Shown here in pieces: positions 7,495 through 16,606 of a stretch of 37,165 nt of DNA (position 1 is its first letter; each line of letters begins with the position of its first letter). The notes below the pieces were generated by a model that was not told the DNA's origin, did not search any database, and saw only the letters and a list, made by a program, of their open reading frames with translations. This DNA comes from Lachnospiraceae bacterium. GTDB lineage: Bacteria > Bacillota > Clostridia > Lachnospirales > Lachnospiraceae. Where the stretch lies: contig JAILJP010000026.1 of the NCBI GenBank assembly GCA_024694625.1, positions 1 through 37,165 on the forward strand, given 5' to 3'. The translations under genes were made by a program, and so were the position numbers.

Positions 7495-8346
7495 TTATTT
7501 TAAAAACTCCTTTAATCTGTCCATAGACTCTTTTGCATCATAAAGTCCGCTTTGATACAGCATTTCTGCCACTGTAGTATCGATGGAATAGGTACTCATC
7601 TTTTCCAGTTTTGGCGTAAAATAAACCATTGCCTTCCCTTCCTTTTCCATCTGTAGCACTTGTCGAAGCTGAGCATTATACACTTCATGTCTGTGATTTA
7701 AATCATTTACAATATTGGGGCTTTTCCGCAAAACCCGGCTGTAGATTCGACGGTGTCCCTGAGGCTCCATTTCGTACCCCTGTGGTTTGGACATAATCAC
7801 TACCACCTTCTCACATCCCTTTTCCAGACTTCGCCAGATAGGAATGGAATCGGACACTCCACCATCATAATAAAATTTCCCCTCGATTTCAACAGCACGA
7901 GAAGCTACCGGCAAAGCGCATGTTGCTTTGATAGGTCGATAGTCATTAGGTGCCAAATCAGTTTTTGTAAAATATCTGGGCTTTCCTGTCTCCACTTCTG
8001 TTGCCGGATATTCAAATTCTGTATCGTTTTTCATCATGGCATCAAAATCCAATGGATCCTTGCCGCCTTCTTCTGTCAGTGTGCCGTAGATATAATCTAA
8101 CCCAAAGAGGTTTCCTGTTTTGATAAAACTCCTAACCCCAAAATACTCCGGGTCTTTGGAATGCTCACAATAAAATCTTTTATTTCTTTCTCTTTGTCCC
8201 GCTAAAAAGGAGGCCGAATTTGCCGCACCGGCAGACACACCGATACAGTAATCAAAAGAAATATTCTCGTCCAAAAATCCATCCAAAACTCCGGCAGAGT
8301 AGGCACATTTCATTCCTCCACCCTCAACTATTAATCCGGTCTTCAT
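7495..8346 (-). CDS. Patatin-like phospholipase (RssA-type)
   Basis: A 283-residue cytoplasmic serine hydrolase. The oxyanion motif EGGGMKCAYSAG is at residues 8-19, the nucleophile elbow GVSAGA at 36-41 (Ser38) and the catalytic Asp in DGG at 161-163, so the Ser-Asp dyad of the patatin family is complete. The expected activity is hydrolysis of acyl esters in lipids. Upstream in-frame codons extend to 8403, but the ATG at 8344-8346 has an AGAGGAAAAGGA site and places the first beta strand (MKTGLIVEGGG) at the N-terminus as usual. It forms a two-gene operon with the CPBP protease. Confidence 0.9.
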   Translation of the reverse strand: MKTGLIVEGGGMKCAYSAGVLDGFLDENISFDYCIGVSAGAANSASFLAGQRERNKRFYCEHSKDPEYFGVRSFIKTGNLFGLDYIYGTLTEEGGKDPLDFDAMMKNDTEFEYPATEVETGKPRYFTKTDLAPNDYRPIKATCALPVASRAVEIEGKFYYDGGVSDSIPIWRSLEKGCEKVVVIMSKPQGYEMEPQGHRRIYSRVLRKSPNIVNDLNHRHEVYNAQLRQVLQMEKEGKAMVYFTPKLEKMSTYSIDTTVAEMLYQSGLYDAKESMDRLKEFLK

Positions 8347-8391
8347 TCCTTTTCCTCTTTCCCTATTTCTTCTATCGAGGTATTTTATCAC

Positions 8392-8425
8392 AAAAAAAGA
8401 CATTTACAATGATGCAAATGTCTTT
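8392..8425 (-). terminator. Terminator of the GH78 gene
   Basis: A perfect 10-bp stem (AAAGACATTT / AAATGTCTTT, 10-nt loop; 8396-8425) is followed on the minus strand by further T residues (to 8392). It begins 10 nt after the rhamnosidase stop codon and separates this operon from the patatin/CPBP pair. Confidence 0.8.
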
Positions 8426-8434
8426 ATCTGTATA

Positions 8435-10717
8435 TTAAATCATCTCTATCATATCCGGAAGAGTTATCTCAAACTTTGGTATCTGATTTATCCGTTCTCC
8501 CCGAACCACAATCGTTCCATGAGGGGTGTCATAACTACAGGTAAAAGTATTCACTGACTTCGGCATCCAAGGATGAATCCGGATTTTCCGAAATCCCGGT
8601 TCCAAAGGTTCTATACCTGCAATTCCTGTAAAATACCACTCAATAATATGTCCCATCATATCGTGACAGTGACTTCTGGGATTTTTTTCCCAATACTCTC
8701 CCAAAGTCGTCATTCCATCCTTTACAAAAGCATAGTAGCTGGGATGTTCTTCTCTCATAATATAGTCTGCAATCAGTTCATTCATCCCATATTTCGATGC
8801 CGTTTGGATAATATAAGGAAGTCCCACTTCGCCGGAAGAAAAGCAGTTTTTTTCCTCCAAAGTTTCACGAAAAGCATCTACAACATCCGCTTCTGCTTCT
8901 TTTGGAACCAATCCAAAATACAAAGGCAAAGCTTCCGCGGCCTGGGTTTTGATGATTTCCCCTTTATGTTCAAAACTTTTATACAAAAACTTTCCGTCTA
9001 CCTTTACTAAAAGCTTTTCATTGTAATTTTTTTGAATCTCCCTGGCATCCTTTAGAAATCCCTCTTTATCATTTTCTCTTCCCAGTATCCCGGCTGCTTC
9101 TGCCAAAGCTTTAGCATCTGCATATAAAAATGCCGTCTCTATATTTTCTCTTGCCAGTTCATTATCCGGATTTCCCCAGTCTCCCAGTCCATGAGAAATA
9201 AAGCCTTCCACGGTCCGTTTTGTCTTTAAATATTGAAAATAGCGCATTCCCATTTCATAGTTTTCTTCCAGAACCGATGAATCACCATAAAACCAGTAAT
9301 GCCACCTTGCACCCAAAATAGCAGAAGATCCCCATGGAATTATATCGTAAAAGCTTCCCATCCCAGGCACCGGAATCACATTGGGAATATAGCATGGGGC
9401 CTGGGACGGAACCAAGCCATCCCCGGCTTCTATCCGATTACCATCATAATCAAAAAAACTATCTCCTTTCTTATGCTGTGCCGTCCGCATATCCAAAAGA
9501 AACTTCTTCCAAAGCTTTTCTCCATCCTTCATAAACATAATGGACGGTGCCATAAGATGATTGGGTTCCTGCCATGCAAATCGTTCAATCGTAGGACAGT
9601 CCGTGTGCACGCTGAGCATATTGGCTTCCACGGTTTTTTCAATCATTTCATAGATTTGATTGTACCGTTTATCGTCACAAACAAACGTACCGGATTTCTT
9701 CCATGCGCTGGTTATGGCATTTCCGGTCAAGTCCTTTATTTCAGATGCAGCATTTGTCTTTTCCACAGCGACATATCTACCGGCAAAATAGGTAAACTTT
9801 TGGCGATAGTCTTCCCATACATCATCTTCACCGATTCGAATGGTGACGACCGTATTCAAAAGACACCATCCCTTCATCATCTGATCCACGTCTTTTTCTT
9901 CATTCAGTTTTTCTGCCGGATAAATCCTTATCTCATCCCCTTTTTTTCCTTTTACGGACAACGACAAAATTCCTGACATATTCTGTCCAAAATCATAGAT
10001 TTCTCTACACTGACCGGATGGTTGTTCTTTTTCTGTTGATTTTTCCTTCGAAAAAACAGTATGCAGATACTTTCCCTCATAGCTTTTGATTACCTTTATC
10101 GGAGGCTGAAACTGCTCTATCATCTGTCCCTCTGGCTCTTCATCCAATGGAACCAAAGCGGCACATTCCCAATGACAGTCATTAAACGCCACTGTATTCC
10201 AACCTCTTTCCAAAAGAGAAAAATCAGCAGTTTCCGAACCGTACACATTGGATTGCACAATAGGATGCTTTGCCACCTTAAAGTTTTCATCCGCACAGAT
10301 TTCCTCCTGTGTGCCGTCCGTGTAGTGTAACGAAAGATTGCACGCCAATACCAGAGATTTTCCAAACGGGCGATAGGGATTGGGATTTTTTGGCATAAAC
10401 TCCGGAAAAGAAAACGTGTAATGTTCATCATTTTTGATATACCATCCGTTTCCTACTTCCGCACCAAGGACATTTTTCCCTTCCAACAGCATATCCGTTA
10501 CATCAAAGGTCACATATTCTATTACTTTATGATAGTCTGTCCACCCGGGGTCCAATTCGTGGTCTCCAACTTTTTTTCCATTGATATGAAGAACAAACTG
10601 CCCCAGACCGCATACTTTTACAGTAGCCCGTTCTAATGGCTTTTTTACCTCAATTATTCTTCGTGCCAAAAAAGGTGAACAACTGTTATTTGTAATAAAT
10701 CGACCTAAGATACTCAT
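8435..10717 (-). CDS. Alpha-L-rhamnosidase, glycoside hydrolase family 78
   Basis: A 760-residue cytoplasmic enzyme without signal peptide. The N-terminal beta domains (GLGQFVLHINGKKVGDHELD, then WTDYHK) are the usual GH78 carbohydrate-binding fold. A central (alpha/alpha)6 barrel follows, with the conserved DCPTIERFAWQE segment in place of the common DCPQRDERLGW, and a C-terminal beta domain ends near RKIRIHPWMP. The reaction expected is release of L-rhamnose from rhamnosides; the divergent catalytic-loop sequence leaves the exact glycoside open. Its start codon overlaps the transporter stop by 4 nt (ATGA), so both are coupled. No rhamnose isomerase or kinase is near, so the released sugar is processed elsewhere. 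Confidence 0.85.
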   Translation of the reverse strand: MSILGRFITNNSCSPFLARRIIEVKKPLERATVKVCGLGQFVLHINGKKVGDHELDPGWTDYHKVIEYVTFDVTDMLLEGKNVLGAEVGNGWYIKNDEHYTFSFPEFMPKNPNPYRPFGKSLVLACNLSLHYTDGTQEEICADENFKVAKHPIVQSNVYGSETADFSLLERGWNTVAFNDCHWECAALVPLDEEPEGQMIEQFQPPIKVIKSYEGKYLHTVFSKEKSTEKEQPSGQCREIYDFGQNMSGILSLSVKGKKGDEIRIYPAEKLNEEKDVDQMMKGWCLLNTVVTIRIGEDDVWEDYRQKFTYFAGRYVAVEKTNAASEIKDLTGNAITSAWKKSGTFVCDDKRYNQIYEMIEKTVEANMLSVHTDCPTIERFAWQEPNHLMAPSIMFMKDGEKLWKKFLLDMRTAQHKKGDSFFDYDGNRIEAGDGLVPSQAPCYIPNVIPVPGMGSFYDIIPWGSSAILGARWHYWFYGDSSVLEENYEMGMRYFQYLKTKRTVEGFISHGLGDWGNPDNELARENIETAFLYADAKALAEAAGILGRENDKEGFLKDAREIQKNYNEKLLVKVDGKFLYKSFEHKGEIIKTQAAEALPLYFGLVPKEAEADVVDAFRETLEEKNCFSSGEVGLPYIIQTASKYGMNELIADYIMREEHPSYYAFVKDGMTTLGEYWEKNPRSHCHDMMGHIIEWYFTGIAGIEPLEPGFRKIRIHPWMPKSVNTFTCSYDTPHGTIVVRGERINQIPKFEITLPDMIEMI

Positions 10718-12096
10718 GCTTTTTGATTCTCCTTTTTTCTTCTGTCCAACTCTACAATTACATCTTCTGCGATTTCATCATAACGATACAAAACCTTAAC
10801 AATAAAGAAAATAATCACTAATAGAATTGCCGGAATCCATGCAAACAAAGCAATAATACCGTTATTTACTGCAGATGTTTGCACTTGTTCCTTTACATAG
10901 CCCGTCAAAGCCAATACCCAACCCACGCTGGCCAACGCCAGGCCGGAACTGATTTTCTGTGAAAAACTGGTAATGGCGGAGCCCATTCCTTCAATTCTTT
11001 TATTGGTTTTATATTCTCCATAGTCAATTCCGTCTGCGAACAAGGTACTTACCGGAACCGCCAAAAGTCCTGTCACTGTACCGGCGATTATCGTTCCTGC
11101 AATTAAAAGTGGAACGCTTTGCGTCATACCTGCAACTCCCCGTAAAATGAAGCCAACTACCTGTCCGGCAATTCCAATATACATGCATTTTTTCTTTCCG
11201 AACTTTGCCAGGCAAGGTCCTACTAAAACCACAATTCCTATAAGAATCGGCAGTATACTAACCAGATTCAAAGAAGTTGTCAGCATAGTGTCTCCCATAG
11301 TATAAGTGTAGAAATAGGTTTGAGAGGACTGGTTTACCTGAGTGACATAGTTTACTAAAACCGTCATTACCAGCGCAATCAGTAAATATTTATTTGTAAA
11401 AAACAATTTAAACTCTTCCCCTACAGAAAGTTTCTTTTCCTCTTTCGTTGCAATGGTTTCCTCTACAGAGACCACATATTCTTTTGAGAAAAAGAACCCA
11501 TACAGCAATCCTAGAGTAACAATTACGCCATAGATAAGAAATACAATTCTCCACGCAGTTGTATCTCCTCCGAAACGAAACACCAAAGGAAAAGTGGCTG
11601 AAATTCCCAAAATCGTGCTACCTAATCCAAAGAACATACCAAATGCTCCCATAGAGCCTCTTTCCTTCATATCCTGTGTCATTAAAGCCAATAGTGCACT
11701 TCTGGCGATACCTACAATGGTAAACATAACTGCCGTAAACAACACATAACTAAAGAATGCATATACCAACTGGAGCGTTACGGATGCATTTTGTGGTATA
11801 AAAAAGATTAAAACCACTGACAAACCTGTCGGTACAGATAACCAAAGAAGCCATGGTCTGGCTTTTCCCCACTTGGTTCTCGTTTTGTCAATTAAAATCC
11901 CCGCCAAAATATCTGATATTCCATCAAACAATCTTGCCACAAAAAACATGGTTCCCACAGCTCCGGCCGCCAGACCGATATTATCTGTGTAAAACATAGT
12001 CAAAAATGCTGCCAAAATTGAATTTACCGCTTCCGGAAAATCTGCCAGTCCATAGGATAGTTTTTCCGAAAACTTTAGTTTCCTCGTGCCTTCCAT
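10714..12096 (-). CDS. GPH-family (MelB-type) glycoside/cation symporter
   Basis: A 460-residue transporter with 12 predicted membrane helices. It has the GPH hallmarks: the early KLSYGLADFPEA region, the RLFDGISDILAGILIDKTRT loop between helices 2 and 3, and KWGKARPWLLW. The family imports glycosides with Na+ or H+, and also includes the sulfoquinovose-locus transporters YihO and YihP. Being coupled to GH78 and divergent from an AraC regulator, it most likely imports rhamnosides. It could also serve the neighbouring sulfosugar-type operon, which has no transporter of its own. The start is set by AAAGGAGG. Confidence 0.9.
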   Translation of the reverse strand: MEGTRKLKFSEKLSYGLADFPEAVNSILAAFLTMFYTDNIGLAAGAVGTMFFVARLFDGISDILAGILIDKTRTKWGKARPWLLWLSVPTGLSVVLIFFIPQNASVTLQLVYAFFSYVLFTAVMFTIVGIARSALLALMTQDMKERGSMGAFGMFFGLGSTILGISATFPLVFRFGGDTTAWRIVFLIYGVIVTLGLLYGFFFSKEYVVSVEETIATKEEKKLSVGEEFKLFFTNKYLLIALVMTVLVNYVTQVNQSSQTYFYTYTMGDTMLTTSLNLVSILPILIGIVVLVGPCLAKFGKKKCMYIGIAGQVVGFILRGVAGMTQSVPLLIAGTIIAGTVTGLLAVPVSTLFADGIDYGEYKTNKRIEGMGSAITSFSQKISSGLALASVGWVLALTGYVKEQVQTSAVNNGIIALFAWIPAILLVIIFFIVKVLYRYDEIAEDVIVELDRRKKENQKA

Positions 12097-12174
12097 TTAT
12101 ATAATTCCTCCTTTACTTCCTCTCTAGATATGTACAATCTACCACGTAAAAAGAGAAATAATAATTCTGATAAG

Positions 12175-12216
12175 CGACATAAAAAGGTATCATTTACGAC
12201 ATAGCTGTATTATAAT
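12175..12216 (+). promoter_or_regulatory. AraC-type direct-repeat operator and -10 box in the divergent promoter region
   Basis: CGACATA occurs at 12175-12181 and 12197-12203 in the same orientation, 22 bp apart, each in an A/T-rich context (ATAAGCGACATA, ATTTACGACATA). AraC-family activators bind such half sites two helical turns apart. A TATAAT box for the regulator gene follows at 12211-12216, without a good -35, as expected for activated or autoregulated promoters. Confidence 0.5.
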
Positions 12217-12244
12217 TTTAAAAACATGATTTATGGGAGGACAT

Positions 12245-13273
12245 ATGAAGATAACATCCAACATCCCCGAATTATCCAAAAGAGAACATTTTTTAAAAGA
12301 ACAGTATCTTTCTTTTCCCGCTCGTCACTTGAATTTACCCTGCGAAGTATATGAAGTAGCGGATATTTTAAGTCAGGCCTATGATAATCAAATGACCCCA
12401 CAAGAATTTGAAAAAGCACCGGAAAACAGTTTTATTGAAGAAGATTTGGATTGTTCTTTAGTTCGTCATATGCGCTATACTCCTGCCACCTGGCATACCC
12501 ACGAATTCTTTGAACTCCTATATGTCATCCACGGCAGTTGCGACAACTATTTTAACGACCACTCCATCTCTATGACAGAAGGAGATATCTGCATATCCGC
12601 TCCCGGCTCCTCTCACGCAGTCAGCGCATTTTCCGATGGTGATATACTGCTAAATGTTTTAATCCGAAAAACGACTTTTGAACGATATTTTCTCGGATTG
12701 ATGGAAGAAGACGACATTCTATCCACCTTTTTTCGTCGAGCCCTTTATGAGAAAAGCAATATTCCCTATATTATTTTTCATACAAAAAAAGACGCTAAGC
12801 TGAAAGAAATTATCCAGCAAGCATCTTTTGATTTTCACGGGAACCGAAGATTCAAACGGCAATATCTAAATACCTGTTTATCCCTGTTTTTTATTGAATT
12901 ATTGCGGAATTATGAGCATACCGTAGAAACTCCCGGCATGCGTCAAACTTCCGAAAACATTGTCTTTATTCTAAAGTACATTCAACAACACTATAACAGC
13001 GTTACCTTAAAAGAACTGTCTGCATTTTTTAACTATAGCCAACGACAGATTCAACGCCTTTTAGTAAATGCCACTGGCATGAGTTTCATGGAAATCGTGC
13101 AAAGTAAACGCATGAAAACTGCAGAGCAACTACTGACTACGACCACCCTTTCCGTCGAAGAAATCTGTGAAAAAACCGGCTATCAATCCCCCAACAATTT
13201 CCGTCGTATTTTTGCAAAATACCACCATCAAACACCCAGAGAATATCGAAATGCTCATACCCCTGCAGAGTAA
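12245..13273 (+). CDS. AraC-family transcriptional regulator with cupin sensor domain
   Basis: A 342-residue DNA-binding protein. An N-terminal arm leads into a cupin-like sugar-binding domain (WHTHEFFELLYVIHGS, then MTEGDICISAPGSSHAV). The last 100 residues carry two helix-turn-helix motifs (LKELSAFFNYSQRQIQRLL and VEEICEKTGYQSPNNFRRIF), typical of AraC/XylS. It is divergent from the GPH-GH78 operon and probably activates it in response to a rhamnose-type ligand. The start at 12245 was chosen because GGGAGG lies just in front of it; the ATG at 12233 overlaps that site. Its stop codon abuts that of the ROK gene on the opposite strand. Confidence 0.9.
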   Translation: MKITSNIPELSKREHFLKEQYLSFPARHLNLPCEVYEVADILSQAYDNQMTPQEFEKAPENSFIEEDLDCSLVRHMRYTPATWHTHEFFELLYVIHGSCDNYFNDHSISMTEGDICISAPGSSHAVSAFSDGDILLNVLIRKTTFERYFLGLMEEDDILSTFFRRALYEKSNIPYIIFHTKKDAKLKEIIQQASFDFHGNRRFKRQYLNTCLSLFFIELLRNYEHTVETPGMRQTSENIVFILKYIQQHYNSVTLKELSAFFNYSQRQIQRLLVNATGMSFMEIVQSKRMKTAEQLLTTTTLSVEEICEKTGYQSPNNFRRIFAKYHHQTPREYRNAHTPAE

Positions 13274-14395
13274 TTACTTTTTATATAACACACACTCTCT
13301 CAAATATGCTGCCACAGGACCAATATAGTTTTCCTTGTTCCCAAATCCCGTGTATAAAATTCTACTCTCATCAATGGAAGCATCATAATACTTGCACTTT
13401 TCCATTAGGCCTTTTCGAACTCTTTCATCCTTGAAAAGACTTCCGCACAAAATCACCTGATTGGGAGAGACAATGGTTATGGCATTTACAATACATCTTG
13501 CAAACAAATCAAAGGCATCCTGTAACTTTTCCTCTTTTTCCAATGCGTCTCCAAAGGTATCCGGCGTAAACTTGCAAATCTTTGACAAAGCATGGTAGGA
13601 AACCTTGGTCTCCAAGCAACCTCTTCTTCCGCAGGAACACTTTTCTCCATCTTTTTCCACAATGTAATGTCCCAATTCAGCTGCTTTTCGATCTGTTCCT
13701 TCGTAAAGCTCTTTATGCAAAATCAAACTACTTCCCACACCAGGGCCCCATTTGATCAACATAAGATTTTCATACTCTTTTCCAAAGCCAAAAAGTTTTT
13801 CCGCATAGGCCAAAGCATTTACATTGTTTTCTACAATGACGGGAAGATGGAATTCCTCTTCCAAAATAGAGGCCACATCCACCTTTTCATCCCAAATGCC
13901 GTATGCGTGTACCGAAACGCCTTCTGCCTTATCCACAATACCGGAAATCGCCACAGAAACACCACAAAGAGGCAAGTCTCCCTGCTCCTTTGCCATTTCT
14001 TTTGCCATTTTCGCAATCTCTCGCAAAACCACGGCCGGCGCTTCCTTGCCCTCCAATTTAAAGGAGGTCTCCGCCTTTGCGTCACCTTTCAAATTGGAAA
14101 CAGCAATCACTACAGATTCCGGTTCAATATTAATGGCATAAATATAGATATGGTCGTAGTCAATATCCACCAATACCTTTTTTCGTCCCACACCTTGAGA
14201 CTGTGCTGTTCCCAGCTCCATCAAGATTTTTTCTTCCAGCAGAGTATTACAAATCTGTGTCACTGCCGCAGGTGTGAGTCCAGTAGTCTCCGCAATTTCC
14301 TTTCTTGAAACCGGACCGGATTCCACGATATAACTTAAAATAGCTCCACGATTCTGTCGCTTCACCTGTTCCATATTCATTCCGGAATACTTCAT
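13274..14395 (-). CDS. ROK-family transcriptional repressor (NagC/XylR type)
   Basis: A 373-residue protein. The N-terminal winged helix (about residues 15-70; SRKEIAETTGLTPAAVTQIC) is followed by a ROK sugar-kinase-like domain. This has the WGPGVGSSLI glycine motif (WGxGIG in relatives) and the zinc cluster CSCGRRGCLE. Such proteins repress sugar operons and release DNA when the sugar binds. It is the last gene of the GH31-transaldolase operon, 70 nt after the isomerase-like gene, and its likely target is the 13-bp-arm palindrome over the operon promoter (20727-20753). The start at 14395 has GGGGGA four nucleotides upstream; the longer frame to 14455 lacks a comparable site. Confidence 0.9.
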   Translation of the reverse strand: MKYSGMNMEQVKRQNRGAILSYIVESGPVSRKEIAETTGLTPAAVTQICNTLLEEKILMELGTAQSQGVGRKKVLVDIDYDHIYIYAINIEPESVVIAVSNLKGDAKAETSFKLEGKEAPAVVLREIAKMAKEMAKEQGDLPLCGVSVAISGIVDKAEGVSVHAYGIWDEKVDVASILEEEFHLPVIVENNVNALAYAEKLFGFGKEYENLMLIKWGPGVGSSLILHKELYEGTDRKAAELGHYIVEKDGEKCSCGRRGCLETKVSYHALSKICKFTPDTFGDALEKEEKLQDAFDLFARCIVNAITIVSPNQVILCGSLFKDERVRKGLMEKCKYYDASIDESRILYTGFGNKENYIGPVAAYLRECVLYKK

Positions 14396-14465
14396 ATATC
14401 CCCCGTTCTTGTCTATATAATCGTGGATTCCCATAGTGCACCTACGAGAATCCATGAAATAAACT

Positions 14466-15812
14466 TTATTCGTAACGATCTACTTCGATATTTAAGAAAT
14501 GAGCCAAAATTTCCAACTCATCGCCAACATCTCCGTATGCTACCACAAAATGCGGTTCATATCCAGCCTCTACACTGGAATAAACAAATTCCTTTGCATT
14601 GGATTTTGTTTCTACTACTACAGAAGTTCCGTTAAACTGCTTGGGCTTGTCCAAAGCCTTTCCTTCTGCAATCAAAAAGCGGAAATTTCCATCTGCCTTT
14701 TTGCCAATTCTGAAAATCGTAACCTTATCAGCTTCTTTGCATCCAAAGTCCAAGGTCGGTCCGATTTTTCTGTTACAGTGAACATCAATTTTGGCGCCGG
14801 TATCTTTTCTTGCCAAAGAGCAAGCAGCAGTTCCGCAATGCCAAAATGTTACTGTATTTTCCTTTTCATCCATAGAAACAGGATCACCAAAGAAGGTAGG
14901 TTGATTGGTTAATTGCATTCCAAGATACATAGAAAGCGCACCATAGGTATCAGCCTCACAGCTTGCTGCTACATCCAAGTCATTTAACATGGCGAGTACC
15001 AGGCAAACCGGTGTACCAAATGCGGTAAAAAAATCAGGCCAGCAGCGGGAAGCTAGGGCTCCGATTTGATTTTCATCCACATATTCCTTATATGCACGAT
15101 ATAATCTTGCAAAATCTTTGCGGTTGTTTTCCGGGGTATTTTCCAATCCAACGGTGCGGTTAGACGCATCCTTTAAATACTCCTCAATATCTTCATCGCT
15201 GTAAGCTTTTGCTTTATCAATCAACTCTCTGGCTTCAATGGATTCCAATGTAGCACCAAAGGTTTCCATCATTTCAAGATCCATAGCGCGACCAAATCCA
15301 AATCCCTGAGGTGTATGTCCCACAGCAGCTACCTTTAAAGATTTCATCTTAAACTTTAACTCAGCGGCAGCGATGGCGGCCTTTACCTTTTTGATTACTT
15401 CAGCTTCCTCAGCAGCACCGAAAATGTACTCCAAGGGTTCCTTACGGAATGCCTTAAATGCATTGGCAGCGGAATAAGCTCCTGTTAAAGAATTCAATCG
15501 AAGTCTTCCTCCGTCAATTACCGGCTCACGAAGCGTCCAAAGCAAAATCGGACAATCAAACCGTTTTAACACCTCGCTGGCATATGCTGCGTTTGCAAAG
15601 GTAATATTTTGTAAAATAATCAAATCCGGATCGATTTCATCCAAAAATGCATGTAACAAATCGATGGATAACAACATTTCCTTAGGAAGTGCCGGATTTT
15701 TTACCGATTCTGAAATTAACTTACAGGATTTTTCAAACTCCTTTTGGGCACTTTCCAAATGAAAAGTTCCTACACCTATGGGCACATATGCCACCTGAAA
15801 TTCCTTACTCAT
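14466..15812 (-). CDS. FucI/AraA-like sugar isomerase family protein (COG2407 type)
   Basis: A 448-residue cytoplasmic protein of the L-fucose/L-arabinose isomerase superfamily. The N-terminal Rossmann-like part (PDLIILQNITFANAAYASEV) is followed by a C-terminal isomerase fold with ALASRCWPDFF, CEADTYGALSMYLG and FWHCGTAA. The Glu, Asp and His residues in these stretches are candidate metal ligands. The family interconverts aldoses and ketoses. In this operon it could convert the sugar released by GH31 (sulfoquinovose in the working model) to the ketose cleaved by the transaldolase. The adjacent DUF4867 protein is the other isomerase candidate, and I cannot decide between them. AAGGA precedes the ATG. 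Confidence 0.78.
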   Translation of the reverse strand: MSKEFQVAYVPIGVGTFHLESAQKEFEKSCKLISESVKNPALPKEMLLSIDLLHAFLDEIDPDLIILQNITFANAAYASEVLKRFDCPILLWTLREPVIDGGRLRLNSLTGAYSAANAFKAFRKEPLEYIFGAAEEAEVIKKVKAAIAAAELKFKMKSLKVAAVGHTPQGFGFGRAMDLEMMETFGATLESIEARELIDKAKAYSDEDIEEYLKDASNRTVGLENTPENNRKDFARLYRAYKEYVDENQIGALASRCWPDFFTAFGTPVCLVLAMLNDLDVAASCEADTYGALSMYLGMQLTNQPTFFGDPVSMDEKENTVTFWHCGTAACSLARKDTGAKIDVHCNRKIGPTLDFGCKEADKVTIFRIGKKADGNFRFLIAEGKALDKPKQFNGTSVVVETKSNAKEFVYSSVEAGYEPHFVVAYGDVGDELEILAHFLNIEVDRYE

Positions 15813-15856
15813 AATGTCCTTCTTTCCAACATACGTTTATTCTTAAGAACTCATCT

Positions 15857-16555
15857 CTAATAAAAAAGTTCTTTATTGTCCCCGATAATTCCGGGATGTG
15901 CCCCCTGCTTAATCAGAGGCTCTCTCTTGGGATGAGCAATCACCCACTTATTTCTGTGAAGTAAAAGAATCTGTTCTGCATCCTTTTTATCAATGCTTTC
16001 TTTTTCTTCCTCTGTCAAAGGAGTGTTGGTTCCCTGAGGCAAAATAACAACTCCCTTAAATCCTTCGTCGCAAACCTTCAATGGGGATAAATGAAGTGTG
16101 GTTTCAAACATCTCAATGGCACATCCACGTTCTACAAAAAAGACCTTTGCGTCCTTATTATCATAGTGGTTGTTTTTAATTTCCCAACGATGTCCCAACA
16201 CCAACATAAAATCCGTTACGGCAACATTGATTTCACTGCCTTTGTGATATTCAAAACCGTTGTAGGTGGAATTTCTTCCGTTACAATATCCTATTTGAAT
16301 GGGCATACCGCCGTAAAGACCAACTTCTAACTTATGTTTCACTGGAAACTTTTCCATGTCCTCCACGCCGGGAACATAGGTGTTTCCTTCCTTGGGAATA
16401 TCCGTATGTTCCTTCATATATTTTGTGATATCCGAAAAATCATATCCTTTTACAATTCGTCCATAGGGTGTAAATTCCGGATCTTCCACAGAATAAATCT
16501 TCACATCATTAACTTCATTTAAATGTTGTAATAAATCAATACTTTCTTTTCTCAT
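15857..16555 (-). CDS. DUF4867 (cupin-like) protein of the sugar operon
   Basis: A 232-residue soluble protein that I recognise as DUF4867, a Firmicute family with a cupin-like core. Conserved features are EYHKGSEINVAVTDFMLVLG, FVERGCAIEMFETTLHLSP and GVVILPQGTN. The His and Glu residues in the first two stretches look like cupin metal ligands. Cupin-fold relatives include sugar isomerases of the KduI/IolB type, so an isomerase or epimerase role on the operon's substrate is plausible; this is inference. It lies between the dehydrogenase (51 nt) and the FucI-like gene (44 nt), with an AGGGG site. Confidence 0.72.
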   Translation of the reverse strand: MRKESIDLLQHLNEVNDVKIYSVEDPEFTPYGRIVKGYDFSDITKYMKEHTDIPKEGNTYVPGVEDMEKFPVKHKLEVGLYGGMPIQIGYCNGRNSTYNGFEYHKGSEINVAVTDFMLVLGHRWEIKNNHYDNKDAKVFFVERGCAIEMFETTLHLSPLKVCDEGFKGVVILPQGTNTPLTEEEKESIDKKDAEQILLLHRNKWVIAHPKREPLIKQGAHPGIIGDNKELFY

Positions 16556-16606
16556 AACAACACCCCTGTTGCTTTCTTTTCATCTTCAAACCCGTTTCTT
16601 AGACGC

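Noticed and set aside
8435-13273. GPH-GH78 cluster as part of the sulfosugar operon
   Set aside because: It is separated by a divergent regulator and convergent gene ends and has its own promoter region; shared transporter use remains only a possibility.
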